NCBI GenBank assembly: GCA_031296915.1
Contig: JAVDPC010000017.1
Span: 83,753-147,752, forward strand
Direction: 5' to 3'
Source: Cerasicoccus frondis
GTDB lineage: Bacteria > Verrucomicrobiota > Verrucomicrobiia > Opitutales > Cerasicoccaceae
DNA length: 64,000 nt
Positions 8,691-17,923 of the stretch are shown one piece after another. The notes under the pieces are model-generated. The model saw nothing but the letters and a program-made list of their open reading frames with translations. It was not told the DNA's origin and searched no databases. The stretch's first letter is position 1, and each line of letters begins with the position of its first letter. The position numbers and the translations under genes are program-made.

Positions 8691-9404
8691 TTACTTGCTA
8701 TGGCGCTTTCGAATAACGGCGATGCAAAGGACGCCAAAGCCTGCGATCATGGCGTAGGTTTGAGGCTCTGGCACGGTCATGGCTGTGTAAGCAGTGTCGC
8801 TGGTATCCACCGAGATTTCGTAATTGTAGTAGTAGGCTCCGGTGGTCCAATCGATCTCGTAGCTGCTGATCGGGCCAGCATCGGAAAGATCCCATTGAAA
8901 CAGGAACAAAGTGGAATCCTCGGCAAAGCTCAGACCGCCGCTGATGGAATCAGTGAAGTCGGCGGCAATCGGATCTGTCGACCCGTTCAGGAACAGCGTG
9001 GGTACGGAAACAAATGATTCGGTTCCTACGACATTGTTGATGTCCACCTGAAAAAGGATGGTTTGCAAATTTGCAATGGGCGAAGCGTCGCTGACGAATA
9101 AGGTGCCATCGCCACTGAAGCTGAACAGACCGCCGCCTGCGACATACAAGTCGGTGCCTGTAATTTTATCTAGCGTGGCGCTGGTCGTGCCAGTCATGTC
9201 TGCGAGTGGTTGCGCCCAGCCCAAGGTCGGAGTTTGGTAATTGTGATTGTAGCCGTTGGCCTCAGACAGCAGTGGATTATCGCGATTCAGATCATACCAT
9301 GCTGCGCTTTCGGTTGTTCCTGCGAAGCCTGGATTTAATACCGCATTTGCTACTGTAGGGACCACGCTGATCAGGGCCGCCCAGTGAATTATATTCAGTT
9401 TCAT
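8691..9404 (-). CDS. Secreted PEP-CTERM sorting-domain protein
   Basis: 237 aa. There is an N-terminal signal peptide (MKLNIIHWAALISVVPTVANA). The body is Ser/Thr/Gly/Asp-rich and beta-strand-like with no catalytic motif. The C-terminus is a textbook PEP-CTERM tail: VPEPQTYAMIAGF, a hydrophobic helix, then the basic end RKRHSK. In this family the tail is recognised by an exosortase, and the protein is usually sent to the cell surface or extracellular matrix. No exosortase gene is in the window. AGGA precedes the ATG by 5 bp on the minus strand. It follows rsmG after a 156 bp gap that probably holds its own promoter. Confidence 0.9.
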   Translation of the reverse strand: MKLNIIHWAALISVVPTVANAVLNPGFAGTTESAAWYDLNRDNPLLSEANGYNHNYQTPTLGWAQPLADMTGTTSATLDKITGTDLYVAGGGLFSFSGDGTLFVSDASPIANLQTILFQVDINNVVGTESFVSVPTLFLNGSTDPIAADFTDSISGGLSFAEDSTLFLFQWDLSDAGPISSYEIDWTTGAYYYNYEISVDTSDTAYTAMTVPEPQTYAMIAGFGVLCIAVIRKRHSK

Positions 9405-9428
9405 TGTTCCTAGTCAGTTGTTTGTAAT

Positions 9429-9440
9429 ATTGAGCTCAAT
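9429..9440. promoter_or_regulatory. Palindrome ATTGAGCTCAAT upstream of the PEP-CTERM gene
   Basis: A perfect 12 bp palindrome 25 bp upstream of the PEP-CTERM start codon, close to a second imperfect dyad (AGACTGAGTCT). This is the position expected for an operator near a promoter. No known regulator is implied. Confidence 0.3.
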
Positions 9441-9560
9441 GAGAAAGACTGAGTCTCAATAGCTTGTTGAATGAATTTGAGATTCATTTTCATGTCAACG
9501 CGATTCGTATTCTCAACTACGCCAAGTTTATTGCGAAACAACTGACTGTATGCGTGGGCT

Positions 9561-10265
9561 TTACGATTTTGCTCGCGGCAGGTCTTGCGCCAGGAAATGC
9601 AGCAGGTATTTGCCCTCAAACTCTTCACCGGGCAGAAACTCATTTACCGGCCACACGTGGCGTGGCTTGATTTTTAGGCGGGCGACTTCCTCGGCGTACT
9701 CACCGCCTTTCCAGTAGATGAGTCCGTTTTCGAGTGAGTGTTTTTGGCCGCGGCGCCCGAGCTTTTTGATCCAACTACAAAACAGCGGCAGCTCCTTAAC
9801 GGCGCGGCCGGTAATGAAGTCGAACTCGCGGTTTATGCTTTCCGCGCGGCAGTTGCGGACCTCGACATTTTCCAAGCCCAGCTGCTTGGCGATGTCTTCA
9901 ACGACCATGATTTTCTTGCCCACGGAGTCTACCAGCGTGAAGTGTGCGTGCGGATAGCAGATCGCCATGACGAGGCCAGGGAGGCCGCCACCGGTGCCGA
10001 CATCGATCACGCGCGCGCCTTTCATCAGCTTGAGCACGCGGTTGACGATCAGGCAGTGCGCAAGGTGCTTTTCTTCCAAACGCTCAATGTCTTTGCGTGA
10101 GACGAGGTTGATCTTGGCGTTCCAGTCGCGCATGAGTTCGGCCCAGGCGGTGAGCTGGTCCCAAGTGGCGGCTTCGATGTCAGGAAAATGCGGTTTTATG
10201 GTTTCCACGGTCAGAAAAGCCACGTTATGTAGGGCGCTTTTCTTCGACGCAAACCGCAACTTCAC
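9561..10265 (-). CDS. rsmG: 16S rRNA (guanine-N7) methyltransferase RsmG (GidB)
   Basis: 234 aa. It methylates G527 (E. coli numbering) of 16S rRNA using SAM. The family pattern is clear: [21 protein letters not shown], then [12 protein letters not shown], the SAM motif [28 protein letters not shown] and [10 protein letters not shown]. Two or three N-terminal starts are possible; the longest is given. It is divergent from metH, with only 46 bp between the two starts, so both promoters must overlap there. Confidence 0.93.
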   Translation of the reverse strand: MKLRFASKKSALHNVAFLTVETIKPHFPDIEAATWDQLTAWAELMRDWNAKINLVSRKDIERLEEKHLAHCLIVNRVLKLMKGARVIDVGTGGGLPGLVMAICYPHAHFTLVDSVGKKIMVVEDIAKQLGLENVEVRNCRAESINREFDFITGRAVKELPLFCSWIKKLGRRGQKHSLENGLIYWKGGEYAEEVARLKIKPRHVWPVNEFLPGEEFEGKYLLHFLAQDLPRAKS

Positions 10266-10311
10266 ACTTGCAACGCATCAAAGCATCCGAATAGATTGAT
10301 TTGTTTCTTGC

Positions 10312-13300
10312 ATGTCTAATTCCGCAATCAATAAGCCGTTTACGAAAAAAGGCCAGCTCCTCGCCGATTTGCTGGCGGAGCGCATCGTCTTCCTCGATGG
10401 AGCGATGGGGACCATGATCCAGCAATACAAGTTGCAGGAAGAGGATTTCCGCGATGACTCCCTGGCCGACGCCCCGGGCGACCTGAAGGGCAACAACGAC
10501 CTGCTCAGCTTCACCCGCCCGGACATCATTGGGGAAATCCACCGCCAGTTCTTCGAGGCCGGCGCGGACATCATTGAGACGAACACCTTTAGCGGCACCA
10601 CGATCGCCCAGGCCGACTACAAGCTCGAGTCCCGCGTGCGCGACATCAACGTCGAGTCCGCCAAGCTTGCCCGCAAGGTCGCCGACGAAATTTCTGAAAA
10701 AGAGGGCCGCCCGACTTTTGTGGCTGGCGCCATGGGGCCGACGAATCGTACCGCGTCGCTCTCGCCGGATGTCAACCGCCCGGAATATCGCGCAACCAGC
10801 TACGACGAGCTCTATAAGGCCTACTACGAGCAGGCCGAGCAACTGATCGAAGGCGGCGTGGACCTGCTGTTGCCGGAGACGACTTTTGACACGCTGAACC
10901 TGAAGGCCGCGTTGCACGCGATTGCCGATTTGCAGGACACCTTGCCCGAGCGCATCCCGGTGATCGTGTCGGTGACGATTACGGACAAATCCGGGCGCAC
11001 GCTGTCCGGGCAAACCGTCGAGGCGTGCTGGAATTCCATCCGCCACGCCAAGCCGCTTTGCGTGGGTCTTAACTGCGCGCTTGGCGCGGACCTGATGAAG
11101 CCCTTCCTCGAAGAGCTGTCCGCCGTTGCCGATTGCTACGTGCACGTTTACCCGAATGCCGGCTTGCCGAATCCGCTCGCGCCGACGGGCTACGATGAGA
11201 CCCCGGCAACGACCGGCAGCGCGGTCAAGCAGTTTGCCGAAGCGGGCCTCGTGAACCTGGTGGGTGGCTGCTGCGGCACGACTCCGGGGCACATCGCGGC
11301 TGTCGTTAAAGAACTTTCCCCGCTGCCGCCGCGCAAGGTGCCGAGCTTCGAGCCCGCGCTGCGCCTCAGCGGTTTGCAGGCGCTGAACATCACCGACAAG
11401 AGCGGGTTCATCAACGTCGGCGAACGCACCAATGTGACCGGTTCGCCGAAGTTTAAAAAGCTCATCAAGGCCGACGATTTTAATGCCGCGCTCGCCATTG
11501 CGCAGAGCCAGGTGGACGCTGGAGCGCAGGTGATCGACATCAACTTCGACGAAGGCATGCTCGACGGCGAGGAGTGCATGACGCGCTTCCTCAACCTCGT
11601 GGCATCGGAGCCCGATATTGCCAAGGTGCCGATCATGATCGACAGCTCGAAGTGGTCCGTCATCGAAGCCGGTCTCAAGTGCGTGCAGGGTAAATGCATT
11701 GTCAACTCGATCAGCCTCAAGGGCGGCGAGGAAGAGTTTAAGGCGCAGGCGAAAAAGATTACGCGCTACGGCGCCGCGGTCATCGTCATGGCCTTCGACG
11801 AAACGGGCCAAGCTGACAATCAGGCCGACAAGGTGAAGATCGCTAAGCGCTCCTACGATATCCTCGTTGACGAGGTGGGCATGGATCCGCAGGACATCAT
11901 TTTCGACCTCAATATCCTGACGGTTGCGACCGGCATGGAGGAGCACAACAACTACGCGGTGGACTTCATCGAGGCCGTGCGCGAAGTGAAGCAAAAGTGC
12001 CCCGGCGCGCGCACCAGCGGCGGCCTGTCGAACATTTCGTTTTCGTTCCGCGGCAACAACCCGGTCCGCGAAGCGATGCACGCGGCGTTCCTGCATCACG
12101 CTTGCGCGGCGGGGCTCGACATGGCGATCGTCAATCCGAGCCTGCTGATGAACTACGACGAGATGGATGCGACCATGAAAACGATGGTCGAGGACGTCTT
12201 GCTGAATCGTGACCCCGACGCCACCGAGCGCATCATCGAGTATGCGGAAAAGGTGAAGGACGGCACGATCACCGTGGGCGCTGGCACGCCGGAAGAGCGT
12301 ATCAATGCGGCCATGATTCAGGGCATGAACACGCTGCGCGAGCTCTTTGAGCGCGCCAACGCGGAGAAGAATCCCGAGGTCATTGAGAAGTTTTTGCAGG
12401 GCGGCGCAGGCGCGGTTCCTGCCGCTCAAAAAAAAACGGCTGACGTAAAGGACGACTGGCGCAGTGGCACGGTCGAGGAGCGGCTGAGCCATGCGCTCGT
12501 TAAAGGCATCGTCACGCATGTCGATGCGGATACCGAGGAAGCGCGCCAGAAATACAGTCGACCGCTGGAGGTGATCGAAGGTCCTCTGATGGACGGCATG
12601 AAGGTCGTCGGCGATCTCTTTGGCGCTGGCAAAATGTTCCTGCCACAGGTGGTTAAAAGCGCCCGCGTGATGAAGAAGGCCGTGGCCTACCTGATGCCTT
12701 ACATGGAGGCGGAGAAGGAAGACGGCGCGGGCAGCAGTGCGGGTAAATTCCTGATCGCGACCGTGAAGGGCGACGTGCACGACATCGGCAAAAACATCGT
12801 GGGCGTGGTGCTCGCGTGCAACAACTACGAGGTCAAGGATCTCGGGGTGATGGTCGACTGCGACACCATTCTAAAGGAAGCCGAGGAGTGGGGCGCGGAC
12901 ATCATTGGCATGTCCGGGCTGATCACGCCGTCGCTCGACGAAATGATTTACAACGCGCAGGAGATGACCAAGCGCGGCTTCAAACAGCCCTTGCTCATCG
13001 GTGGAGCCACGACCAGCTCCGCGCATACGGCGATCAAGATTGCGCCGCACTACAATCAGCCGGTTGTGCGTGTGGGTGATGCCTCACTGGTGACCGGTGT
13101 TTGTAACAGCCTGCTGAATCCGAAAAAGCGCGACGCCTACATTAAGGAGCTCGAAGAAGAGCAACAGAAGCACCGCGAGCGTTTTGAAAAGGGCAAGGAC
13201 AAGGTGAAAATCCTCTCCATCGAAGAGGCCCGCGAGCGCGCGCCCAAGGTTGAATGGGATGGCTATTCACCCGCTAAGCCGGAAAACTTTGGATTACAAA

Positions 13301-14229
13301 GTTGGGACAACATTCCGCTCGACCGCGTGGCGGAGTATTTCGACTGGTCGCCGTTCTTCCACTCCTGGGAGCTGAAGGGCGTCTTCCCGAAAATCCTTTC
13401 GCACGACAAATACGGCGCCGAGGCAACCAAGCTATACGACGAAGCCCGCCACTTGCTCGATGACATCATTAGCAACCAACGCTTCCGCCTGCGTGCGGTT
13501 ACCGCGCTGTGGCCAGCACAAAGTGTAGGCGACGATGTGGTGATCTACACGCCGGAAGACCATGCCAGGGAATTGGCGACGTTCCACTTCCTGCGTCAGC
13601 AAAAGGAAAAGCTCAACGCGGGTGAGACCTACAAGTGCCTCGCCGATTACGTGGCGCCGAAGTCAACCGGCATCCTTGACGTGATGGGCGGCTTTGCCTG
13701 CACCGCAGGTCATGAAGTCGATGACTACGCGAAGACATTCGAAGAGAAGGGTGACGACTTTACGGGCATCATGATCAAAGCCTTGGGCGACCGATTTGCA
13801 GAGTCCTGTGCTGAGTGGTTGCATAAGCAGATCCGCGATCAGTGGGGCTATGGCGCCGAGGAAGCTTTCTCAGGCAAAGTAGCTTTGGAATCCAAAGTTG
13901 GCGAGGTTAATGACCACGTTGCCTGGATGATCAAGGAGCAGTATCGCGGCATTCGCCCGGCGGCGGGCTACCCGGCGTGCCCGGACCACACCGAGAAGGA
14001 CACGCTCTGGCAAGTGCTCGACGTAGAGGCGCGCACCGGCATGCAGCTCACCGAGAGCCGCGCAATGTTCCCCGGCGCGTCCGTGAGTGGCCTTTACTTT
14101 GGCCACCCCGACGTCTCGTACTTCAACGTAGGTCTGATCGGTCGCGACCAGTTGAAGGACTACGCGCAGCGCAAGGGCATCAGCGAGGACGTTGCCGCCA
14201 AGTGGCTCGCGCCGAACCTGAACGAGTAG
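10312..14229 (+). CDS. metH: Cobalamin-dependent methionine synthase MetH
   Basis: 1305 aa, slightly longer than the usual 1200-1250. It makes methionine from homocysteine and methyl-tetrahydrofolate with a B12 cofactor. All four modules are present in order. The homocysteine domain has DGAMGTMIQ near residue 30 and zinc ligands Cys255, Cys320 and Cys321 (GLNCALG, GGCCGTT). The pterin domain has [15 protein letters not shown]. The cap and B12 domain has [10 protein letters not shown] with the cobalt-ligating His823. The activation domain has [17 protein letters not shown]-like [19 protein letters not shown] run of nine A at 12428-12436 lies in the linker before the B12 module. Its 3' end meets the convergent methyltransferase gene with 2 bp between stops. 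The 851-residue antisense ORF is a shadow. Confidence 0.98.
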   Translation: MSNSAINKPFTKKGQLLADLLAERIVFLDGAMGTMIQQYKLQEEDFRDDSLADAPGDLKGNNDLLSFTRPDIIGEIHRQFFEAGADIIETNTFSGTTIAQADYKLESRVRDINVESAKLARKVADEISEKEGRPTFVAGAMGPTNRTASLSPDVNRPEYRATSYDELYKAYYEQAEQLIEGGVDLLLPETTFDTLNLKAALHAIADLQDTLPERIPVIVSVTITDKSGRTLSGQTVEACWNSIRHAKPLCVGLNCALGADLMKPFLEELSAVADCYVHVYPNAGLPNPLAPTGYDETPATTGSAVKQFAEAGLVNLVGGCCGTTPGHIAAVVKELSPLPPRKVPSFEPALRLSGLQALNITDKSGFINVGERTNVTGSPKFKKLIKADDFNAALAIAQSQVDAGAQVIDINFDEGMLDGEECMTRFLNLVASEPDIAKVPIMIDSSKWSVIEAGLKCVQGKCIVNSISLKGGEEEFKAQAKKITRYGAAVIVMAFDETGQADNQADKVKIAKRSYDILVDEVGMDPQDIIFDLNILTVATGMEEHNNYAVDFIEAVREVKQKCPGARTSGGLSNISFSFRGNNPVREAMHAAFLHHACAAGLDMAIVNPSLLMNYDEMDATMKTMVEDVLLNRDPDATERIIEYAEKVKDGTITVGAGTPEERINAAMIQGMNTLRELFERANAEKNPEVIEKFLQGGAGAVPAAQKKTADVKDDWRSGTVEERLSHALVKGIVTHVDADTEEARQKYSRPLEVIEGPLMDGMKVVGDLFGAGKMFLPQVVKSARVMKKAVAYLMPYMEAEKEDGAGSSAGKFLIATVKGDVHDIGKNIVGVVLACNNYEVKDLGVMVDCDTILKEAEEWGADIIGMSGLITPSLDEMIYNAQEMTKRGFKQPLLIGGATTSSAHTAIKIAPHYNQPVVRVGDASLVTGVCNSLLNPKKRDAYIKELEEEQQKHRERFEKGKDKVKILSIEEARERAPKVEWDGYSPAKPENFGLQSWDNIPLDRVAEYFDWSPFFHSWELKGVFPKILSHDKYGAEATKLYDEARHLLDDIISNQRFRLRAVTALWPAQSVGDDVVIYTPEDHARELATFHFLRQQKEKLNAGETYKCLADYVAPKSTGILDVMGGFACTAGHEVDDYAKTFEEKGDDFTGIMIKALGDRFAESCAEWLHKQIRDQWGYGAEEAFSGKVALESKVGEVNDHVAWMIKEQYRGIRPAAGYPACPDHTEKDTLWQVLDVEARTGMQLTESRAMFPGASVSGLYFGHPDVSYFNVGLIGRDQLKDYAQRKGISEDVAAKWLAPNLNE

Positions 14230-14231
14230 GG

Positions 14232-14960
14232 CTAAGCATCAATAGACCACACATGGTGGTCGGTGTATTTGCCCTGGGAGTAGTTGTTTTCCAGAATGGA
14301 TTGCGTGTATCCTTCGCGGTTGAGCTCAGCCATCATGTCGATTGCCCAAGGGTGAAGAACGTTTGGACCACTAACCTTGGTAAACGGGAAAATGCGGACT
14401 TGTCCGCGGCAGACGCGTAGCAGTTCACGGATGGCCTGCTGGTGGAATTCTTGGGAAAAATGACCGCCATCGATCATCCCACCGACATCGGGATGACTGC
14501 CGATGAATAGAAAGTGCGAGCTCAGCACGAGGTCGAAGGCGTTGTCTTCAAAGGGGAGCTCGGGTAGAGATGCGGCGACATAGCGACCCTCCCGATGGCC
14601 GGTTTGGAAATCGGCTAGAAACGCATTCAGCGCCGCAGATTTATCCGCCGTCCAAGCGGCCATTTCCTCGGGCGTCATCATGTCGGGTTGCCTTTCACAG
14701 AGGTCGCGCGCATATTCTATGTCGGCGCGACCCATCGCTTCGATATCCGGGATCGGTTTGGCGTAGACGGGATCACAGCCGGTTACGTCGAATCCGCGTG
14801 CATGGCCGCCGGCGACAAAGCCGTCTGGGCCCGAGTTGCAGTCGAGAATTCGTTTGTCGCGCAATTCATCTTCGCTGAGGGCGAATAAGTTAAGTATTTC
14901 TTCGTAGCGACGACCAAAGAAAACGACGCGATCAAATATAAGGGAGAGTGAGGATGCCAT
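14232..14960 (-). CDS. SAM-dependent methyltransferase-like protein
   Basis: 242 aa. A modified SAM-binding motif I, ILDCNSGPDGFVAGG, is followed by GFDVTGCDPVYA. The region PFEDNAFDLVLSSHFLF is the usual motif before beta-5, and RELLRVCRGQVRIFPF follows. The first Gly-rich motif (CNSGPDG) differs from the standard GxGxG, which is common in a branch of uncharacterised class I methyltransferases. The substrate is unknown. It is convergent with metH at 2 bp and is a single gene on its strand. Confidence 0.7.
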   Translation of the reverse strand: MASSLSLIFDRVVFFGRRYEEILNLFALSEDELRDKRILDCNSGPDGFVAGGHARGFDVTGCDPVYAKPIPDIEAMGRADIEYARDLCERQPDMMTPEEMAAWTADKSAALNAFLADFQTGHREGRYVAASLPELPFEDNAFDLVLSSHFLFIGSHPDVGGMIDGGHFSQEFHQQAIRELLRVCRGQVRIFPFTKVSGPNVLHPWAIDMMAELNREGYTQSILENNYSQGKYTDHHVWSIDA

Positions 14961-15056
14961 GGCGTGGTGTGTCGTGTGTAGTTTGTCTGCATTCCTGAAT
15001 CAGTCAAAGCGTAATGACAGTGTTTCCTGTTACTCCATCCCGTGAGGCCAGTGTAA

Positions 15057-17162
15057 ATGAGGGTTGATCCAAGCGGCGTGCTTCGCAATGTCTTCTCCAT
15101 GAATCGCAAGCTTGAGATTGGCGGGGTGCTGTTGCTGCTGGGAAGCTATTTCCTAATTGCTCTGTATAGCCTGATCAACCTTTCCAAGCATTACGACGAG
15201 GGCATTTACCTAATTGGTGGTTATACATTTTGGACGCACAGTGATTATCGCTTGCATCCCGAGAACGGAAATTTGCCACAGCGTTGGGGCACGCTGCCCA
15301 TGCTCTTGATGGACACGCCGGAATTTCCGACGGATCATTTTTCCTGGCAGTATCCGGAGGGGTGGCAAGCCGAGCGACACTACCTTTACCAGATGGATAC
15401 TGAGCCGGTTTGGCTACTGTTCTGCGCCCGGGTAATGATGATACTGGCGACGGCATTTTTCGGTTTAGTGGCCTATCTTTTCGCGCGACAAATGTTTGGC
15501 GTGGCGGGTGGCTTCATCGCGCTGATTGCCTTCGTGTTTAATCCTGAAATGTATGCGCATGGGCGGGTGATTACGGCGGACATGATGGGCGCAGGAACGT
15601 TTCTGCTGAGTCTGTATGCGTTGGGTTTATTGCTGGAAAAAATGACGCTGCCTCGCACTTTATTACTGGGCGTTGCGGTTGGTTTATTGAGCGTTTCTAA
15701 AAATTATGCTGCTCTGTTTGCGCCGGTTGCTTTTCTATCGTTGCTGACTGTTTCTGCGCTACGTCGTGAGTATGTGATGTCGTTGCCGGGACGTTTGTGG
15801 ACGCAACAAGGCTTTGCGCGGGTATTGCTTACGCGCTTGTCGGGATTACTGGCGGCGGCGCTGGTGGCTTGGGCTGTGCTCTGGGCTTTTTATGGGTTCC
15901 GTTATGCGGCGTATAATCCCGAGTTAGCGCCACCGGTTGAGAGCTGGGACTGGGATGATATGCTGGACTCTGACCGCGCGAGCGTCGGTCTAGTCAGCGC
16001 CATTCGAGAAATGCGATTGTTGCCGGAAGCGTTTGTGTATGGCGTAGCGCACATTCTGCGAGGCGGTGAAGTCCGGCATTCCTTTTTATTGGGTGAGTAT
16101 TCGTATGATGGCTTCCTGACGTATTTCCCCATTGCGATGTTAATTAAAACTCCGGTTGCATTACTGTTTTTGTATGCGACGGGTTTGGTCTTCGCGGGCA
16201 TTCAATTGAAGCGCTGGCGTGCGAATCGCAACGTTGTCCCGCGTTCGCGGATAATCTTCATGACGCCATTCTTGATCATGATTGTGATCTATTCGCTGAT
16301 CGCAGTTAACAGTGTTTACAACATCGGCTTTCGTTATTTCCTGCCCGTTAATTTATGCTTGGTTGTCTTGCTCGGCGGCTTGGCGGTTTTGTGGCGGACG
16401 AGTCGGGCGGGGCGGGTGTTGATCAGTGCGGCGCTGCTTATTCAAGCGCTGGAGTGCTTAGCTGTTTTTCCCCACTATCTTTCATTTTTTAATGTGGCGG
16501 TTGGCGGCCCGGCAAATGGGTATAAACTGCTCGTTGATAGCTCTGTTGACGGTGGGCAAGATTTGGGCCAACTGAGTGATTGGCTGGCTGAGAACCATTC
16601 CGGTGAAGCGCGGCTTCCAGTCTATCTCGGCTTCTTGGGGAATGAGAGCCCGACTTACAATGGCGTGGATGCGCGGTATCTTTACTCAAAAGGGATTCAC
16701 AGCATGGAGTCCTATCATCTCGAAATTTTGGAGCCTGGATATTACGTTATGAGCGCGACTATGTTGCAGGGGATTTATTACCGGATTCAACGCCCGTGGA
16801 ACGACGCTCATGACCGCGCTTATGTGCACTCGGCGGCCGATCTGGCGAAATTGCTCAGTATTTCTGACGACCCTCAGACGCTGTTTAAATATGTGATGCA
16901 CCATGATCCGGAGCGCTGGTTGAAGTCGCTTGAAAATTTTGAGCAATTGCGCGCCGAACGTTTGCGATTGTATCTGATCGGGCAAGAACCGACTGCTCGC
17001 ATTAACTACTCCATCTTCGTCTATAAACTAAGCGAACAGGATTTGCAAAACGCGCTCCCTTTTCCCGAGTTAGGTTTTCCCGAAGACTTTCCGTATGCCG
17101 CCTTCAAGTATCAAATCAAGCAGGCATTGAAGGAGCAGGGGAAGCTGACGGATACTCCTTAA
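15057..17162 (+). CDS. Polytopic membrane glycosyltransferase, GT39/ArnT-like (GT-C fold)
   Basis: 701 aa from ATG 15057; ATG 15099 (MNRKLEIGG) is an equally good start and places the first membrane helix right at the N-terminus. After helix 1 comes a periplasmic loop with HYDEGIYLIGGY, matching the acidic catalytic loop of GT-C enzymes that use lipid-linked sugars. Roughly 10-12 membrane helices extend to about residue 480, then a soluble C-terminal domain. Proteins of this type glycosylate proteins or envelope lipids on the periplasmic face. The acceptor is unknown. The stop overlaps the convergent lipoprotein gene by 4 bp. Confidence 0.8.
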   Translation: MRVDPSGVLRNVFSMNRKLEIGGVLLLLGSYFLIALYSLINLSKHYDEGIYLIGGYTFWTHSDYRLHPENGNLPQRWGTLPMLLMDTPEFPTDHFSWQYPEGWQAERHYLYQMDTEPVWLLFCARVMMILATAFFGLVAYLFARQMFGVAGGFIALIAFVFNPEMYAHGRVITADMMGAGTFLLSLYALGLLLEKMTLPRTLLLGVAVGLLSVSKNYAALFAPVAFLSLLTVSALRREYVMSLPGRLWTQQGFARVLLTRLSGLLAAALVAWAVLWAFYGFRYAAYNPELAPPVESWDWDDMLDSDRASVGLVSAIREMRLLPEAFVYGVAHILRGGEVRHSFLLGEYSYDGFLTYFPIAMLIKTPVALLFLYATGLVFAGIQLKRWRANRNVVPRSRIIFMTPFLIMIVIYSLIAVNSVYNIGFRYFLPVNLCLVVLLGGLAVLWRTSRAGRVLISAALLIQALECLAVFPHYLSFFNVAVGGPANGYKLLVDSSVDGGQDLGQLSDWLAENHSGEARLPVYLGFLGNESPTYNGVDARYLYSKGIHSMESYHLEILEPGYYVMSATMLQGIYYRIQRPWNDAHDRAYVHSAADLAKLLSISDDPQTLFKYVMHHDPERWLKSLENFEQLRAERLRLYLIGQEPTARINYSIFVYKLSEQDLQNALPFPELGFPEDFPYAAFKYQIKQALKEQGKLTDTP

Positions 17163-17908
17163 CGCTGGGATCTAAGCTCGTTCAGGATTTTGGGATTCTT
17201 GGTTTCATAATCCAGAATCTTTCCTTCGCTGTTTCGGACAATGACGGTCGGGTGAAGAATCGAAACCGTCGAAGAAGTGGCTTCAATCTGAAACTTGATC
17301 GGCGTGTGCCGGGATATCGTGTAAGTTTCCGTGCGATTCTGATACTCGCTTCGTCCTGTGCCGGACGTGTAAAACGACTCGACTACAATGGTGTTGTCAA
17401 AAGGCGAAGTCGTGCTGATGTGCACGATGTGAGATGAGCCAGCGCCACGGTAGTAAGTGTTTTCCCGGTTGCTGGTCGACGCCGTATTGCCAGTTGCAGT
17501 CGCCACGCTTTCACGAACGGCGTTACTGGTGTGACTGGTTAGCTCCTGCAGGCGAATGCTGATCATTGCATGCTCCGACATATAGTCGTGAAGCATTGCG
17601 ATTGATTCCGCCGTCAGTCGGCTTTCGGGAAAGCTGTATGACTGGCGATTACGGCCAGAGGCGGATAGTGTGCCGTCGGGGGAGCGGTCGGTGAATTTTA
17701 GCTCTGCCTTGCGTCCATCGGTCGCCTGCACGATTAAGTAGCCGTCGGGGGTTGGGCCAAGCGGGCGATTGTCCTCGCTGGGGACGGCCTGAGCGGCGGC
17801 TTCGGCGTTTGTGCTGGCTGGTTCCGCTGGTTCGCTTGGCTTGGAGCACGCCGCGAAACTCAGAATGATTCCGACGATGGCAAAAATCTGCACTAAATGT
17901 TTCATCAT
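17159..17908 (-). CDS. Putative lipoprotein, unknown function
   Basis: 249 aa with signal peptide and lipobox FAAC (Cys at about residue 21), followed by a low-complexity Ala/Pro/Glu linker (about residues 22-50). The rest is Ser/Thr-rich and beta-like, with no recognised domain. It lies 15 bp downstream of the UvrD-type helicase gene, so the two are probably co-transcribed, though a functional link is not evident. Expected location is the periplasmic face of a membrane. Confidence 0.7.
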   Translation of the reverse strand: MMKHLVQIFAIVGIILSFAACSKPSEPAEPASTNAEAAAQAVPSEDNRPLGPTPDGYLIVQATDGRKAELKFTDRSPDGTLSASGRNRQSYSFPESRLTAESIAMLHDYMSEHAMISIRLQELTSHTSNAVRESVATATGNTASTSNRENTYYRGAGSSHIVHISTTSPFDNTIVVESFYTSGTGRSEYQNRTETYTISRHTPIKFQIEATSSTVSILHPTVIVRNSEGKILDYETKNPKILNELRSQR

Positions 17909-17923
17909 TTTTCTTAATAGATA

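Noticed and set aside
10266-10311. SAM or cobalamin riboswitch before metH
   Set aside because: Only 46 bp separate metH from divergent rsmG, too short for either aptamer.
10225-12780. 851-codon ORF on the minus strand
   Set aside because: It lies wholly opposite metH, whose protein motifs are complete; the product is His/Arg/Val-rich without any family, as expected for an antisense shadow in GC-rich DNA.
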